A stretch of DNA of 7,930 bases from Flavobacteriaceae bacterium (GTDB taxonomy: Bacteria > Bacteroidota > Bacteroidia > Flavobacteriales > Flavobacteriaceae): NCBI GenBank assembly GCA_947458575.1, contig CANHBE010000116.1, positions 1-7,930 on the forward strand, in the 5' to 3' direction. The notes beneath the pieces are model-generated. The model searched no databases. It saw only the letters and a list, made by a program, of their open reading frames with translations, and was not told where the DNA came from. Made by a program: the position numbers and the translations under genes. Positions 5,648 to 7,930 of this stretch are shown here, piece after piece; position 1 is the first letter of the stretch; each line of letters begins with the position of its first letter.

Positions 5648-7930
5648 ATGCTAGACCACGAAAATACTATTGACGTTTTAGGCGCTCGAGTCCACAATCT
5701 CAAAAATATCGACATTACCATTCCACGAGAAAAATTGGTGGTCATCACCGGCCTATCCGGATCGGGAAAATCATCATTGGCTTTTGATACCATTTATGCG
5801 GAAGGACAACGACGATATGTAGAGACTTTTTCCGCTTATGCACGACAATTTCTCGGTGGACTAGAACGTCCGGATGTTGATAAAATCGATGGACTCTCCC
5901 CGGTAATTGCCATTGAACAAAAGACTACAAGTAAAAGTCCACGCTCAACGGTTGGCACCATCACCGAAATATATGATTTTCTGCGTTTGCTGTATGCTCG
6001 CGCAGGTGATGCCTATAGTTATAATACCGGCGAGAAAATGGTCTCTTACTCCGATGATCAAATCCAAGAATTAATCATCCAAAATTTTGTCGGAAAACGC
6101 ATCAATATCTTGGCGCCAGTTGTTAGAGCGCGTAAAGGTCATTATGGCGAGTTGTTTCAACAAATTGCCAAACAAGGCTTTCTCAAAGTGCGCATTAATG
6201 GCGAGATAAAAGACATCACGCCCGGAATGAAATTGGAGCGATACAACACACACGATATAGAGATTGTCATCGACCGAATGTTGGTTGAAGACACAGCTGA
6301 AAATCAGAAAAGACTGTCCGAAAGTATTCAAACCGCAATGCATCACGGCGAGAATATTCTTATGATCTTGGAACATGACAGCAACGAAATTCGATTCTTT
6401 AGCCGAAATTTGATGTGTCCTTCAACGGGAATATCTTATCAAAATCCGGAACCCAATTTGTTTTCCTTCAATTCTCCAAAAGGCGCTTGCGATCATTGCA
6501 ACGGTTTGGGTTCGGTACATGAAATCAATCTAAAAAAGATCATTCCAAATCCAAAATTATCAATCAAGAATGGTGGACTGTTGCCATTGGGGGAATATAA
6601 AAGTTCATGGATTTTCAAACAGTTAGAAATCATTGGCGAAAAATTTGACTTTAAGATTACCGATCCAATAGAATCAATTCCTGAAGAAGCAATGGATATG
6701 ATTTTATATGGTGGAAAAGAAAAATTTGCGGTTACATCCAAATCCTTGGGCGTAACCAAAGAATATAAGATTGATTTTGAGGGAATTTCCCACTTCATCA
6801 AAAACCAACACGACGAGAGCGCGTCTAGCAGCATCAAGCGATGGGCAAAAGAATTTATGGATGAAGTTGATTGTCCGATTTGTCAAGGGTCAAGATTGAA
6901 AAAAGAGTCTCTTTACTTCAGAATAAATGATAAAAATATCACCGAATTGTCTGCGCTGGACATTTCGGATTTGACCAAATGGTTTGATGAATTGGAGCAA
7001 TCTTTATCAGAAAAACAAAAGCTCATCGCCTCTGAAATAATCAAAGAAATTAAAGACCGTTTACATTTTTTGGTAAATGTTGGATTGGATTATCTATCAA
7101 TCAATCGCAGCTCTAAATCGCTTTCCGGCGGCGAAGCACAGCGAATCAGGCTGGCTACGCAAATTGGTTCACAACTCGTCGGTGTGTTGTATATTTTGGA
7201 TGAACCGAGCATTGGTTTACACCAGCGTGACAACGATAAATTGATTAAATCACTGGAACAATTACGCGATATTGGCAATTCAGTTCTTGTGGTTGAACAT
7301 GATAAAGATATGATCGAACGCGCCGATTATGTCATTGATATCGGTCCACGGGCAGGAAAATTCGGAGGCGAAATCATCAGCATCGGAACGCCACAGGAAA
7401 CAATGCAGCATCACACCTTGACGGCACAATATCTCAATGGTGAACGAAAAATTGAAATACCGAAAAAGCGTAGAAATGGAAATGGACATTTTCTAAAACT
7501 AACCGGAGCAACAGGCAACAATTTAAAAAATGTCAGTATTGAATTGCCTTTAGGAAGATTAATCTGCGTGACAGGAGTTTCAGGAAGTGGCAAATCAACC
7601 TTGATCAATGAAACCCTGTATCCGATTTTGAATGAATACTATTTTAACGGCGTCAAGAAACCAAAACCTTACAAGAAAATTGAAGGTTTAGAGCATATTG
7701 ACAAAGTAATTGACATTGATCAAAGTCCAATTGGAAGAACACCGCGCTCCAATCCCGCGACTTACACAGATGTATTTTCGGAAATACGCAATTTGTTTAC
7801 CATGACTCCCGAGAGTATGATTCGCGGTTATAAAGCCGGGCGATTCAGTTTCAACGTAAAAGGCGGACGCTGCGAAACCTGTGAAGGTGCAGGCGTTAGA
7901 ACGATAGAAATGAACTTTCTTCCTGATGTG
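5648..7930 (+). CDS. uvrA: Excinuclease ABC subunit A, N-terminal 761 codons (partial)
   Basis: UvrA is the damage-sensing ATPase of nucleotide excision repair; it forms a dimer, loads UvrB on lesions and acts in the cytoplasm. The frame is open from ATG 5648 to the window edge without a break. Motifs are in order: first Walker A GLSGSGKS (35-42, Lys41), the EQKTTSKSPRSTVGTITE stretch, CxxC at Cys281/Cys284 (GACDHCNGLG) and Cys409/Cys412 (DCPICQGSRL), ABC signature LSGGEAQR (492-499), Walker B ILDEPSIGLHQRD with Asp518-Glu519, second Walker A GVSGSGKST (643-651, Lys649), and the first Cys pair of the C-terminal zinc module (Cys742/Cys745, GGRCETCEGAG). The second ATPase signature and Walker B lie outside; about 180 residues of a typical 930-950 are missing. 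It has its own promoter and is separated from clc by 358 bp of repeats. Confidence 0.97.
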   Translation, partial: MLDHENTIDVLGARVHNLKNIDITIPREKLVVITGLSGSGKSSLAFDTIYAEGQRRYVETFSAYARQFLGGLERPDVDKIDGLSPVIAIEQKTTSKSPRSTVGTITEIYDFLRLLYARAGDAYSYNTGEKMVSYSDDQIQELIIQNFVGKRINILAPVVRARKGHYGELFQQIAKQGFLKVRINGEIKDITPGMKLERYNTHDIEIVIDRMLVEDTAENQKRLSESIQTAMHHGENILMILEHDSNEIRFFSRNLMCPSTGISYQNPEPNLFSFNSPKGACDHCNGLGSVHEINLKKIIPNPKLSIKNGGLLPLGEYKSSWIFKQLEIIGEKFDFKITDPIESIPEEAMDMILYGGKEKFAVTSKSLGVTKEYKIDFEGISHFIKNQHDESASSSIKRWAKEFMDEVDCPICQGSRLKKESLYFRINDKNITELSALDISDLTKWFDELEQSLSEKQKLIASEIIKEIKDRLHFLVNVGLDYLSINRSSKSLSGGEAQRIRLATQIGSQLVGVLYILDEPSIGLHQRDNDKLIKSLEQLRDIGNSVLVVEHDKDMIERADYVIDIGPRAGKFGGEIISIGTPQETMQHHTLTAQYLNGERKIEIPKKRRNGNGHFLKLTGATGNNLKNVSIELPLGRLICVTGVSGSGKSTLINETLYPILNEYYFNGVKKPKPYKKIEGLEHIDKVIDIDQSPIGRTPRSNPATYTDVFSEIRNLFTMTPESMIRGYKAGRFSFNVKGGRCETCEGAGVRTIEMNFLPDV

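Noticed and set aside
6071..6837. Minus-strand open frames opposite uvrA (about 101 and 114 residues).
   Set aside because: They are antisense to an unbroken, motif-rich uvrA frame and look like no known protein.

Overview
The window looks like a chromosomal segment of a member of the Bacteroidota, most likely Flavobacteriaceae. The grounds are: AT-rich DNA; no Shine-Dalgarno-like sequence before the starts; TAnnTTTG-type -7 promoter elements; a GlmM N-terminus of the kind I associate with flavobacteria; and intergenic DNA made of 7-bp tandem repeats plus a structured palindromic element of a type common between flavobacterial genes. This assignment rests on pattern recognition, not on a search.

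Layout. Positions 1-424 (minus strand) hold the first 141 codons of glmM (phosphoglucosamine mutase), which runs off the left edge. A 116-bp divergent spacer separates it from a compact plus-strand block: an AcpH-like ACP phosphodiesterase (541-1125), an exported gamma-glutamyltransferase (1122-2795), an AlkD-type DNA glycosylase (2797-3465) and a CLC chloride channel/transporter with two CBS domains (3505-5289). The first two genes overlap by 4 bp, the next pair is separated by 1 bp and the last pair by 39 bp, so the four probably form one operon. A 358-bp noncoding stretch follows (5290-5647). It contains a 12-unit heptanucleotide array, a hairpin-forming element with nested stems and a good promoter. 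Last comes the 5' 761 codons of uvrA (5648 to the right edge), open throughout and truncated only by the window.

Function. These are mostly housekeeping or stress genes: amino-sugar supply for peptidoglycan (GlmM), acyl carrier protein turnover (AcpH family), glutathione/gamma-glutamyl peptide cleavage outside the cytoplasm (Ggt), excision of alkylated bases (AlkD), chloride movement (CLC) and nucleotide excision repair (UvrA). Two repair genes with different chemistry flank the CLC gene. uvrA has its own promoter and is probably not part of the upstream operon.

I see no new defence system, mobile element with a transposase, CRISPR array, tRNA or rRNA. The points most worth a second look are the structured element at about 5456-5553, the heptad arrays around it, and the CLC protein, which by eye carries Val where exchangers have the intracellular proton glutamate.
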